Assembly: GCA_031273585.1 (NCBI GenBank)
Contig: JAISRP010000159.1
Coordinates: 1 to 15,640 of the forward strand
From: Synergistaceae bacterium
Lineage (GTDB): Bacteria; Synergistota; Synergistia; Synergistales; Synergistaceae
Direction of reading: 5' to 3'
Length of the DNA: 15,640 nucleotides
The notes below the pieces were generated by a model that was not told the origin of the DNA, searched no databases, and saw nothing but the letters and a program-made list of their open reading frames with translations. Positions 7,214 through 13,782 of the stretch are shown here, piece by piece (the first letter of the stretch is position 1; each line of letters starts with the position of its first letter). The position numbers and the translations under genes were made by a program.

Positions 7214-9189
7214 ATCGCGTCCACCTCCGCCATGATTTGCAGGTTCGTGAAGCCCTTCAGGTCCATGGCCCCGGACGGACAGGTCACAGTGCAGGCGCCG
7301 CAGCCCTGGCAGATCGCCTCGTTGACGCACGACACCCTGCGGGTCTCCCTGACTCCGTGATCCACCACGAGATGCTCCTCATAGGTGATGGCGCCGTAGG
7401 GGCAGACGAGCTCGCAGGTGGAGCACCCGTTGCAGAGGGGCTCGTTGCAGGCGGCGACGCAAGGGTTGCCGACCAGCTTGTCCTTCGACAGAAGCCCTAT
7501 CACCTTCGACGCGGCGGCGCCCGCCTGAGCCACGGTGTCGGGGATATCCTTCGGCCCCTGGCAGAGGCCGGAGAGGTATATGCCGGCAGTCGGGCTCTCC
7601 ACGGGACGCAGCTTGGGGTGCGCCTCGGTGAAAAAGTCGTTCGTGTCCATGCTCGCGGTGAACATCGTGCCGAGGCTCCGGGCCGTCGGGTCGGGCTCGA
7701 TAGCCGCGGCCAGCACGACCATGTCCGCTTCGATTATGACCTGCTTGTCGGCTATGAGGTCGGAACCCTGCACTATCAGGCGGCCGTCCTCCTCCGCCAC
7801 CTTGCCGACCATGCCCTTTATGTAGTGGACCCCGTACTCCTCGACCGCCCTGCGGTAAAATTCGTCGAAGCTCTTGCCCGGCGTGCGGACGTCGATATAG
7901 AACACGTACACCTCCGTGTCGGGATACTTCTCCCGCAGCAGCATCGCGTGCTTGGCCGTGTACATGCAGCATATCTTGGAGCAGTACGTCTTGCCGCACT
8001 CGACCGTGGCCCTCGACCCTACGCACTGGACGAAGACGACGGTCTTAGGGGGCTCGTGGTCGGACGGACGCAGGACCTTGCCCTTCGTCGGGCCGGCGGC
8101 GTTGCATATCCGCTCGAACTCGAGCGACGTTATGACGTCGGGGCACTGGTTATACTGGAACTCGTCGTAACTCTCCAGGGAGATGGGCTTGAATCCGGTG
8201 GCGAGCACTATCGCCCCGTACTGCCTCGTTATTATCTCGTCCTCCTGGGCGTAGTCGATTGCCTTGGCGGTGCACACCTTCTCGCATACTCCGCACTTGC
8301 CGGTCTGGAACTTGATGCACGACTCCCTGTCTATGACTGGGACGTTGGGAATGGCCTGGGCGAACGGGATGTAGATCGCGCTGCGGTTGCAGAGACCCTG
8401 GTTGAACTCGCTCTTCGCCTTCTTGGAAGGGCACTTCTCGATGCACACTCCGCAGCCGGTACACAGATCCGAGTTGACCCCGCGGGCCTTCTTCCTGATG
8501 TTGACCGTGAAGTTGCCGACGAAGCCGGAGACGCTCTCCACCTCGCTGTACGTGAAGAGGCTTATCTTCTCGTGAGCCGAGGCGTCAACCATCTTAGGCG
8601 TCAGGATGCAGGCCGCGCAGTCGAGCGTCGGGAAGGTCTTGTCGAGCATGGCCATCTTCCCGCCTATCGTCGGGGTCTTCTCCACTATGTCGACCTCGTA
8701 GCCGGCATCCGCCACGTCAAGTGCCGTCTGTATTCCGGCTATCCCCCCGCCTATCACGAGGGCGCGCTTTATCACCTGGCTCTCGCCGGCGATTAAGGGC
8801 ACGTTGCGGTTCAGCTTCGCGACCGCGGCGCGGGCCAGTATTATGGCCTTCTTCGTACCCTCCTCCTTGTCCCTGTGTATCCACGAACACTGCTCGCGAA
8901 TGTTGGCTATCTCGACCATGTACGGGTTGAGGCCGGCTACCGCCGCCGTCTTGCGGAAGGTAGCCTCGTGCATCCTGGGGGAGCACGCGCAGACCACTAT
9001 CCCAGTCAGTCCGTGTTCGGCTATCGCGTTTCGGATCGCCGACTGTCCTCCCTCGGAGCACATGTACTGGTAGTTGGTCGAGAACACCACGCCGGGTTCC
9101 GACAACGACGCCTGCGCCACGGCCTCCACGTCCACGGTCGCCGCTATGTTGCTACCGCACCAGCAGACAAACACACCAATCTTTTGCAA
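7204..9189 (-). CDS. hdrA: HdrA, FAD-containing electron-bifurcating subunit
   Basis: Core flavoprotein of heterodisulfide-reductase-type complexes, about 661 residues, where flavin-based bifurcation takes place. It shows the N-terminal IGVFVCWCGSNIA segment, a central FAD Rossmann motif VIGGGIAG near 145-152, the conserved FPTLDCAACILTPKM stretch, and the CVGSR...CSKICCMYTAKHA segment near 390-415. [4Fe-4S] sites lie near 243-253 (C-x2-C-x2-C-x3-C-Pro), 299-306, and twice at the C-terminus near 586-596 and 627-637. The TTG at 9189 is preferred because GAGGAA lies about 9 nt upstream. An in-frame GTG at 9198 directly abuts that site and would be poorly placed; the difference is three residues. 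It is flanked by hdrC and flxD, the standard partners. Confidence 0.95.
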   Translation of the reverse strand: MQKIGVFVCWCGSNIAATVDVEAVAQASLSEPGVVFSTNYQYMCSEGGQSAIRNAIAEHGLTGIVVCACSPRMHEATFRKTAAVAGLNPYMVEIANIREQCSWIHRDKEEGTKKAIILARAAVAKLNRNVPLIAGESQVIKRALVIGGGIAGIQTALDVADAGYEVDIVEKTPTIGGKMAMLDKTFPTLDCAACILTPKMVDASAHEKISLFTYSEVESVSGFVGNFTVNIRKKARGVNSDLCTGCGVCIEKCPSKKAKSEFNQGLCNRSAIYIPFAQAIPNVPVIDRESCIKFQTGKCGVCEKVCTAKAIDYAQEDEIITRQYGAIVLATGFKPISLESYDEFQYNQCPDVITSLEFERICNAAGPTKGKVLRPSDHEPPKTVVFVQCVGSRATVECGKTYCSKICCMYTAKHAMLLREKYPDTEVYVFYIDVRTPGKSFDEFYRRAVEEYGVHYIKGMVGKVAEEDGRLIVQGSDLIADKQVIIEADMVVLAAAIEPDPTARSLGTMFTASMDTNDFFTEAHPKLRPVESPTAGIYLSGLCQGPKDIPDTVAQAGAAASKVIGLLSKDKLVGNPCVAACNEPLCNGCSTCELVCPYGAITYEEHLVVDHGVRETRRVSCVNEAICQGCGACTVTCPSGAMDLKGFTNLQIMAEVDAICR

Positions 9190-9244
9190 TAAACTCACTT
9201 CCTCATATCGGTTTGTTTCGTTCCCCCGAATCTACTGCGATTCC

Positions 9245-9637
9245 TCACTTGCTGTACTTCCTGAAGGCGCTCACTATCAACTGCTGCGGTATCTTCTCAT
9301 CCAGAAGGGCCGGGATGGCCTCGGGCCTCAGCCTGTTGCCGGCCAGCGGACGGATTACCTCGAGCCTCACCGCCTCGATGAGGTTAGCGGGCTCGACGCC
9401 GCGGGGACACCTCTCCACGCACGCGAAGCAGGACAGGCACCTCCAGAGGGACTTCGACTGCATCAGAGCGAATATATCCCCCTCCTCCACCATGGAGACG
9501 AACCTGTGGGGGTGTATGTCCATCTCGTCGAAGTTAGGGCAGGTCGCGGAGCACTTTCCGCACTTCATGCACTTCCTCACGTTCACCCCGCTCGCCCGGA
9601 TGATCGTCTCAGCCTCTTTTCTCTCGTCAGCGTGCAT
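9245..9637 (-). CDS. hdrC: HdrC, ferredoxin-like subunit
   Basis: A 130-residue electron relay between HdrA and HdrB. It has two [4Fe-4S] sites with the HdrC spacing: C23-x2-C26-x2-C29-x3-C33-Pro and C67-x2-C70-x2-C73-x3-C77-Pro. The region between them (PNFDEMDIHPHRFVSMVEEG) and the following PRGVEPANLIEAVR are typical of the family. Its ATG at 9637 overlaps the hdrB stop by 11 nt. It is somewhat shorter than methanogen HdrC (about 185-190 residues), as is common for bacterial versions. The C-terminal cluster half is similar in layout to the last half of the FrdB-like protein in this operon, so the two could compete for, or hand over at, the same docking face. Confidence 0.94.
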   Translation of the reverse strand: MHADERKEAETIIRASGVNVRKCMKCGKCSATCPNFDEMDIHPHRFVSMVEEGDIFALMQSKSLWRCLSCFACVERCPRGVEPANLIEAVRLEVIRPLAGNRLRPEAIPALLDEKIPQQLIVSAFRKYSK

Positions 9638-10436
9638 GAACCAGGCCTCCCTCCGGCTCCTTCACCCCGAGCGACTCGGCCAGCAGCTCCGTGAAGTAGA
9701 CCACTGGAACCTCGCCGGTCCCGTTCTCGTTCAGGTTGTAGAGGCACACGGGACACGCGGTTATGATCGTGTCCGCCCCGCGCTTCACCGCCGAGTTCAT
9801 TATCTTCCTCGACATCTCGCGGGCCACGTCGCGGGCCTCTATCGAGATATAGCCGCCGCAGCACTCGTTGCGGTACGGATACCTGATCGGTTCGGCCCCG
9901 AGAGCCGCGATAAAATCCTCCAGAATCGAGGGATTCTCCGGGTTGTCGAACCGCATCACCGTGCTCGGGCGAAGGAGCATACAGCCGTAATAGGCCGATA
10001 TCCTGCGCCCCTTCATGGGCTGAGTTACGCGCTCCCTGATCTTGTCGAACCCGATCTCGTCGCGCAGCATCTCGAGGTAGTGGACCACCTTCGTCTCGCC
10101 GGAGTACGGGTCGTCGAGATCCATATAACTGTTCACTTTCGCGCGCATGTCATCGTCGGTCTGCATGTCGTTGTTTACTCTCTTTATAACGTGGTGACAC
10201 GCAGAGCACAGAGTCAGAAGCGGATTTTTCAGCCGCTTCGCCCCGTCGAGCGCGCGAACCGCGGACAGCCTCGTCGCAAGCTCGTCGCGCGCTATGGGGT
10301 AGACGGCTCCGCAGCACTGCCATTCCGGCAGCTCCTCCATAATGACGCCAAGCGCCTCCGCCGCCTGCCTCGCTGCCACATCCAGCTCGGCGGCTCTCGT
10401 TTTAAGCGTGCATCCTGGATAGTAACTAAATTTCAT
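9627..10436 (-). CDS. hdrB: HdrB, non-cubane cluster (CCG-domain) subunit
   Basis: Terminal subunit of HdrABC, 269 residues with two complete CCG domains: C9, C41-C42-G, C77-x2-C80, then C152, C192-C193-G, C228-x2-C231. These are the ten cysteines that bind the two non-cubane [4Fe-4S] clusters in the methanogen enzyme, where the CoM-CoB heterodisulfide is reduced. The ATG at 10436 gives the usual MKFSYYPGC N-terminus. The frame extends to an ATG at 10490, but that adds 18 unfamiliar residues. It is the first gene of the operon, after a roughly 180-nt leader. The organism is not expected to make CoM/CoB, so its natural substrate is open: a bacterial thiol/disulfide, or simple electron transfer to the fumarate reductase. 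Confidence 0.95.
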   Translation of the reverse strand: MKFSYYPGCTLKTRAAELDVAARQAAEALGVIMEELPEWQCCGAVYPIARDELATRLSAVRALDGAKRLKNPLLTLCSACHHVIKRVNNDMQTDDDMRAKVNSYMDLDDPYSGETKVVHYLEMLRDEIGFDKIRERVTQPMKGRRISAYYGCMLLRPSTVMRFDNPENPSILEDFIAALGAEPIRYPYRNECCGGYISIEARDVAREMSRKIMNSAVKRGADTIITACPVCLYNLNENGTGEVPVVYFTELLAESLGVKEPEGGLVHAR

Positions 10437-10517
10437 AACCCCTTCTCCAATCATGAGTATTGGATGATACCTCCCTCTTTCGAGGAGCATTCTTCCTCTC
10501 TTGCTACCTCGCGTGTT

Positions 10518-10544
10518 CTAAGCTGCGCCGCGACACAAACTCAT
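10518..10544 (-). CDS. Possible 8-residue leader peptide upstream of hdrB
   Basis: A nine-codon ORF (MSLCRGAA then TAG) in the hdrB leader. It is preceded by a strong GAGGAGGT site 4 nt before its ATG, better than the site in front of hdrB itself. It ends 81 nt before the hdrB start. No product similarity can be judged at this length. It may be a translated leader that tunes the operon, or chance. Confidence 0.3.
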   Translation of the reverse strand: MSLCRGAA

Positions 10545-10619
10545 AAACACCTCCTCGTATGCCTCAGTCTCTGCTGCTATACCGCAGCCGCGGTAAGAGA
10601 GAGAAGATAGAAGAAAACC

Positions 10620-10768
10620 GTGGGCGCCGCCCACGCCCGCCGGGGGACCAGTCCCCCGGACCCCCATCTGTTTTTTTGTTTTCAGCCGTAGGCTGAAAAC
10701 AAAAAAACTTATTGGAGGTCCAGGAGGCAGTGCCTCCTGGCGAGGTTTGGGGCGGAGCCCCAAGGTCC
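10620..10768. repeat. Structured intergenic repeat R2 (second copy of R1 family)
   Basis: About 149 bp with the same five-hairpin plan as R1: GTGGGCGCCGCCCAC, CCGGGGGACCAGTCCCCCGG, a central T/A-tract hairpin, CCAGGAGGCAGTGCCTCCTGG-like arms, and TTGGGGCGGAGCCCCAA. Arms differ from R1 at many bases, but pairing is kept by compensatory change. It separates the dehydrogenase gene from the hdr operon. Translated frames across it are artefacts. Confidence 0.85.
10671..10707. terminator. Bidirectional rho-independent-type terminator in R2
   Basis: A 17-bp perfect stem (10671-10687 with 10691-10707), loop GTA, with seven T at one foot and seven A at the other. On the minus strand it lies about 100 nt after the dehydrogenase stop, so it probably ends that transcript and insulates the hdr operon, whose promoter would then lie between about 10450 and 10620. 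Confidence 0.75.
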
Positions 10769-10803
10769 TTCTCCCTTCCCATGCCTCGCCGCGGCTTCGT
10801 CTC

Positions 10804-11745
10804 TCAGATGCCGGCGAAGAAGGGTTTTATGGCCTCCGCGCTCTTGTGGAGCGCGGACTCCTCCTCGGGCGCGAGCTTGGGCAGAAGGCCGCTCGAGATG
10901 CCCTTCGCGCCCACCGCGAACGGGAGGCTCACGCAGACGCCGCTGACGCCGTACTGGCCGTTCAGGACCTGCCCCACCGGCAGAATCTTGTTCGTGTCGT
11001 TCAGGACGTTCTTGCATATCTCGCACACCGAGAGGGCTATGGCGAAGAACGTCGCGCCCTTGTTCTTTATTACCCTGCCTCCGGCCTCGCGGACATCCGT
11101 CAGGACGTCCTCCCTCCAGGTCGGGCTCTTCTCGTGCGCATGATGCTCTATGTACTCCGCCGCGTTCACGCCGAAGATGGAGGAGAGGGACCAGGGGATG
11201 AACGACGTGTCGCCGTGCTCGCCCAGTACGTATGCCTCGATGTTGGAGCAGCACACCCCTATGCGCTCGGACAGGATGGCGCGCAGGCGGGAGGTGTCAA
11301 GGAGCGTCCCGGAGCCTATGACGCGGCTCGTCGGGAAACCGGAGAGCTTCGTCACGGCATAGGTCAGGATGTCGACTGGGTTGCTCACGACGACGTAGAT
11401 GGCGTCCGGCGCGTTCTTGACTATGGGCGGAACGACGTCCTCCTTGAAGAGGGCCACGTTCGTGTTGACCAGGTCGATCCTGGTCATGCCGGGCTTGCGG
11501 GGCTTGCCGAGCGTGAAGACGACTATGTCAGACCCCGCGGCGTCGGCGTAGTCCCCGGAGTAAATCTTGAACGGGGAGAGAAACGGCGCTCCCTGGACGA
11601 TATCCGCCGCCTCGCCGATGGCCTTCTCCTTGAAGATGTCGATTAAGACTATCTCCGACGCTATCCCCTGAACCGCCAGCGCGTACGCCGTCGTAGCCCC
11701 TACGTTGCCCGCTCCCAGTATCGTGATCTTTCTGCCCTTTGACAT
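10804..11745 (-). CDS. LDH-family 2-hydroxyacid dehydrogenase, predicted malate dehydrogenase
   Basis: NAD-dependent L-2-hydroxyacid dehydrogenase of 313 residues. The NAD motif GAGNVG is at 11-16, with D36 at the end of the second strand favouring NAD over NADP. Catalytic residues are intact: R89 (LDH numbering 109), D150 (168), R153 (171) and H177 (195) in GEHGD. Segments such as VVSNPVDILTYAV and GSGTLLDTSRLR look like lactate dehydrogenase. However, the specificity position 102 is R83 in PRKPGMTR, where lactate dehydrogenases have Gln. Arg there is the classic determinant for oxaloacetate/malate. I therefore predict LDH-like malate dehydrogenase, although automatic annotation would probably say L-lactate dehydrogenase. 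The ATG at 11745 follows GGGAGG. The gene lies just upstream of the fumarate-respiration operon on the same strand, separated by R2. Confidence 0.87.
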   Translation of the reverse strand: MSKGRKITILGAGNVGATTAYALAVQGIASEIVLIDIFKEKAIGEAADIVQGAPFLSPFKIYSGDYADAAGSDIVVFTLGKPRKPGMTRIDLVNTNVALFKEDVVPPIVKNAPDAIYVVVSNPVDILTYAVTKLSGFPTSRVIGSGTLLDTSRLRAILSERIGVCCSNIEAYVLGEHGDTSFIPWSLSSIFGVNAAEYIEHHAHEKSPTWREDVLTDVREAGGRVIKNKGATFFAIALSVCEICKNVLNDTNKILPVGQVLNGQYGVSGVCVSLPFAVGAKGISSGLLPKLAPEEESALHKSAEAIKPFFAGI

Positions 11746-11825
11746 TCAAATTCCTCCCTTGATGTTTTTGATGCTGGTTTAAAACCACTGAAAGACATTA
11801 AAACACAATCCGCCCCAGTTCGCGC

Positions 11826-11933
11826 GGGCGGGTCTTGCCGAATATTACCGCCGCACATCGACAGACCCATCCGGAGACCCGCTTCATAGGCCTCTCCGGA
11901 CAGGGCTGAATGTTCGTCAGTCCTGGTTCGCCC
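11826..11933. other. Multi-hairpin segment, possible structured RNA of unknown class
   Basis: Three consecutive inverted repeats: GGGTCT/AGACCC (11830-11835, 11863-11868), TCCGGAGA/TCTCCGGA (11870-11877, 11893-11900) and CAGGGCTGA/TCAGTCCTG (11901-11909, 11917-11925). A short GGGC/GCCC pair (11826-11829, 11930-11933) could close them into a multi-branch junction. The third stem has a G-T pair that is a wobble only in plus-strand RNA. On the minus strand the segment would lie in the dehydrogenase 5' leader. I recognise no known riboswitch or ncRNA consensus. Confidence 0.4.
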
Positions 11934-12100
11934 TATATGAGAGAAATTTAACTAAGAATATTTTACTGCATTTTCTGACTTTCGGATATACGTTCGACAA
12001 AAAATTCTCAAGGAATTGAAGAAGATTTAGAATCGCCCTCCGGGGGAGGGCCGCTGCCAATGACTACAGATCGCAACGTCTGCCAATCGCATCGAGGGCG
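11934..12100. other. Intergenic, AT-rich then GC-rich, no gene seen
   Basis: Positions 11934-12030 are AT-rich and could hold a promoter on either strand, but I find no convincing -35/-10 pair. Positions 12030-12100 contain a small CCCTCCGGGGGAGGG palindrome (12036-12050). They are probably the decayed remainder of the gene fragment that starts at 12184. Confidence 0.3.
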
Positions 12101-12184
12101 TCAATCCACGGGCGATACGCGCCGGTTTGCCGTGGCAATTCCGCCGGTTCCGATGAATCCAACTTTTACATTTACATCCTTCAT
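12101..12184 (-). pseudogene. Relic 5' end of an NAD(P)-binding (Rossmann) gene
   Basis: An ATG at 12184 opens 27 codons reading KDVNVKVGFIGTGGIATAN, an unmistakable N-terminal beta-strand plus GxGGxA dinucleotide loop as in pyrroline-5-carboxylate reductase or Gfo/Idh-type enzymes, followed by an early stop. A neighbouring frame continues with protein-like sequence (GKPARIARGLTPSMRLADVAI), which suggests a frameshift. The body of the gene is absent. MITE A1 ends 6 bp before the start codon and would have displaced its ribosome site and promoter. Too little remains to name the enzyme. Confidence 0.45.
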
Positions 12185-12190
12185 TATATG

Positions 12191-12297
12191 TATAGCCGAT
12201 TGAATAAACCGCGTGGAATTTTGCCGATGGCGGTTGCGGTGACAACAAAGGGTTTCAATCTTTACCCTTTAGGCTTCTAATGTTAAATTGCTATATA
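12191..12297 (-). mobile_element. MITE-like element, copy A1 (107 bp)
   Basis: Near-identical inverted copy of 14454-14560: I count 2 differences over 107 bp. The ends are imperfect inverted repeats (TATAGCCGATTGAA and TATATAGCAATTTAA). The inner part shares ATTTAAC...GCCT.AAGGGTAAAGATT with the B copies, so A and B are subfamilies of one element. It has no coding capacity. No clear target duplication is visible. Confidence 0.75.
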
Positions 12298-12312
12298 CAC
12301 CCCCGATTCCAG

Positions 12313-12419
12313 GGAAGGGCTGATTTGACGTTGGGATCTGAAGGGCAAGAGGTTAGCCCCCACGTCGGCTACGCATCTTCAAACGGCAAGATGTCGTTTG
12401 GGCGATTAAATCAGCGTTT
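12313..12419 (+). mobile_element. MITE-like element, copy B1 (107 bp)
   Basis: Begins GGAAGGGCTGATTTGACG and ends GATTAAATCAGCGTTT, so the termini are inverted repeats around GCTGATT/AATCAGC. It is an inverted, diverged copy of 13907-14013. TTCCAG occurs immediately on both sides (12307-12312 and 12420-12425), a plausible 6-bp target duplication. Boundaries are uncertain by 2-4 bp. It sits 13 bp beyond the stop codon of the secreted-protein gene and 15 bp from A1. Confidence 0.7.
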
Positions 12420-12431
12420 TTCCAGACTTCC

Positions 12432-13310
12432 TCAACGGCTTTTATAAAAACTCCACCGCTGCCAGACATCGCTGCCCTCCGTTTGGGCTTCGTCCTTATA
12501 CCAGACGTCAACCAGACCGATGAAGCGTCCTTCCCTCGGCTTGTCGAGTTTCAGCTCGACTTCTACCGCGTCGCCGGGCTTGAACTTCCTGTCGATTTTT
12601 ATCTCCTGAAGATGTTCCCAGCTTGGAGAGAGGCCGAAGAGGCTGACCTTCCAAAATTCGCCGAAGCCGGAGCCGTCCTCCTTGACGATCGCGCTTTGCG
12701 GCTGATCGGGCTTGACCATCCGCAGCGTGATCCCCGTGACTTTGCCGTCGGCGAGGATATATTCGGCGTAAGGGACATAGCTTTCCATCTGCTCGCTCGT
12801 GGAACGGATTTTTGGCAGCGTGACCTCGCCCTGAGTTTTTCCTATGGACCAGGATATTGTTTTTTCGGACAGGCCGGTCTCCGCCGCGCCGTAAAAAATC
12901 GTCTCCTCGCCTTTGCCGAGGACGGGAGAATGAATCTTCCCGACAAGCCCGTTGACGAAGGCCATGTCGAATGCGCGGTCAGATCCGCTCTCGCTGACGC
13001 CTTTCTTGCCGCGCCAGTCATTCCACGTCCCGACTGTGTACCGGCCGCCCTTGATCTCGAGCGATCCCTTGCTCTTGGGGTCGCCCCCGGCGACGCCAAG
13101 ATACATCCATGCAAACTGAGTTTTTTTAATGCCCTCGAAGTATTCGGCCTTCCCGTCGACTATAGAGCTGTCAGTGCGGTAAGCCACGAAAACCCTGGGA
13201 GGCGCCGCGGCAAACGCGGTTTGAACCGGGACAAGGGCGAAGCAGACAACGGAAGCGACAAACGCAAAAATCAACATGAACCCGGACGATCTTCTCTTGT
13301 TCTCCTGCAT
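12432..13310 (-). CDS. Secreted protein of unknown function
   Basis: A 292-residue protein I do not recognise. It has a classical Sec signal peptide: basic KRR at 5-7, a hydrophobic stretch from about 11 to 30, and a TAFA-AA signal peptidase I site after residue 34. No lipobox is present, so the mature 258 residues should be released to the periplasm or outside. The mature part is rich in Trp, Tyr, Gly and Lys with alternating polar/hydrophobic segments (for example KTQFAWMYLGVAGG, RYTVGTWNDWRG and a terminal DVWQRWSFYKSR), which suggests a beta-sandwich. It contains no cysteine, so no disulfides. The ATG at 13310 has GGGGAG about 10 nt upstream. It appears monocistronic and is bracketed by MITE copies, so it may be accessory. 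Confidence 0.8.
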   Translation of the reverse strand: MQENKRRSSGFMLIFAFVASVVCFALVPVQTAFAAAPPRVFVAYRTDSSIVDGKAEYFEGIKKTQFAWMYLGVAGGDPKSKGSLEIKGGRYTVGTWNDWRGKKGVSESGSDRAFDMAFVNGLVGKIHSPVLGKGEETIFYGAAETGLSEKTISWSIGKTQGEVTLPKIRSTSEQMESYVPYAEYILADGKVTGITLRMVKPDQPQSAIVKEDGSGFGEFWKVSLFGLSPSWEHLQEIKIDRKFKPGDAVEVELKLDKPREGRFIGLVDVWYKDEAQTEGSDVWQRWSFYKSR

Positions 13311-13341
13311 AGGAAACCACTCCCCTTTAAGTTGTATAGCT

Positions 13342-13347
13342 ATTATA
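13342..13347 (-). promoter_or_regulatory. Candidate -10 box for the secreted-protein gene
   Basis: A perfect TATAAT on the minus strand, 32 nt before the start codon at 13310, inside a short AT-rich patch between GC-rich flanks. No good -35 hexamer is seen at 16-18 nt, so this is a weak assignment. Confidence 0.35.
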
Positions 13348-13400
13348 TAAGATAAATTGCGGAGCGGCCCTCGCCGACTGGCGAAGTCTCATGAAGCGGG

Positions 13401-13424
13401 CCCCGGTTCGGTCGTTCCCCGGGG
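13401..13424. repeat. 24-bp hairpin repeat, copy 1
   Basis: A self-complementary block (CCCCGG, a 12-nt spacer, CCGGGG) identical over 24 bp to 14395-14418 and in the same orientation. Adjacent GAAGC and GCTTC extend the stem imperfectly. There is no T-run here, so terminator activity is doubtful. Positions 13425-13477 show nothing else. Confidence 0.6.
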
Positions 13425-13477
13425 CTTCGCGCGTCCCCCCCGTTTACGGACTCTCTCAACGACTGTATTGCCGTCAA

Positions 13478-13780
13478 TCATACAGCCCGAGCCTGGTTTT
13501 CAAACGGATTGTGCAGTTCCAGCCCGAGAGCGTTCGATATTTTTGCGAGAGTGGCTGCTGTGAAATTTTCCTCGCCGTTCTCCCAGCGGGAGACCATAAC
13601 CTGTGACACGCCAAGTTTATCGGCCAAGACTTTTTGCGTAATTCCCAGCGCGTGCCGCCTGCGTTGGATGCTTACGGCGATGGAGGCGATAAATTCGGCG
13701 GCGGCGCGCTCCTCAGCGGAAAGTGAATCGGCGAGCCAGTGGTTTTCCTCGGCGCGAGCAATTTTTTCGCTTACGTCCAT
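13478..13780 (-). CDS. HigA-like antitoxin, XRE-family DNA-binding protein
   Basis: A 100-residue protein with a helix-turn-helix of the Cro/CI (XRE) type at about 38-90: IQRRRHALGITQKVLADKLG, then SQVMVSRWENGEENFTAATL. The N-terminal 35 residues are acidic and helical (SEKIARAEENHWLADSLSAEE), the likely toxin-binding part. I use the ATG at 13780, 2 nt after the restored toxin stop, with GGAGG 10 nt upstream; a GTG two codons earlier is possible. Toxin-before-antitoxin order with near-contact spacing is the HigBA arrangement. The antitoxin would normally repress its own promoter. Here it is intact while its toxin is disrupted, so it may survive as an orphan regulator. Confidence 0.85.
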   Translation of the reverse strand: MDVSEKIARAEENHWLADSLSAEERAAAEFIASIAVSIQRRRHALGITQKVLADKLGVSQVMVSRWENGEENFTAATLAKISNALGLELHNPFENQARAV

Positions 13781-13782
13781 AA

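Noticed and set aside
7237..8796. Plus-strand open frame of 519 codons opposite hdrA
   Set aside because: Shadow frame; hdrA on the other strand is complete with all cluster motifs, and no ribosome site or protein-like pattern supports this one.
9190..9198. GTG at 9198 as the hdrA start
   Set aside because: It directly abuts the only ribosome site; the TTG at 9189 has normal spacing. The difference is only three residues.
10518..10782. Longer minus-strand frames across repeat R2
   Set aside because: They read through terminator and palindromic arms, have low-complexity Pro/Gly/Arg content, and lack a ribosome site.
12483..13355. Plus-strand open frame of 290 codons opposite the secreted protein
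   Set aside because: The minus strand has a signal peptide, ribosome site and -10 box; the plus frame has none of these.
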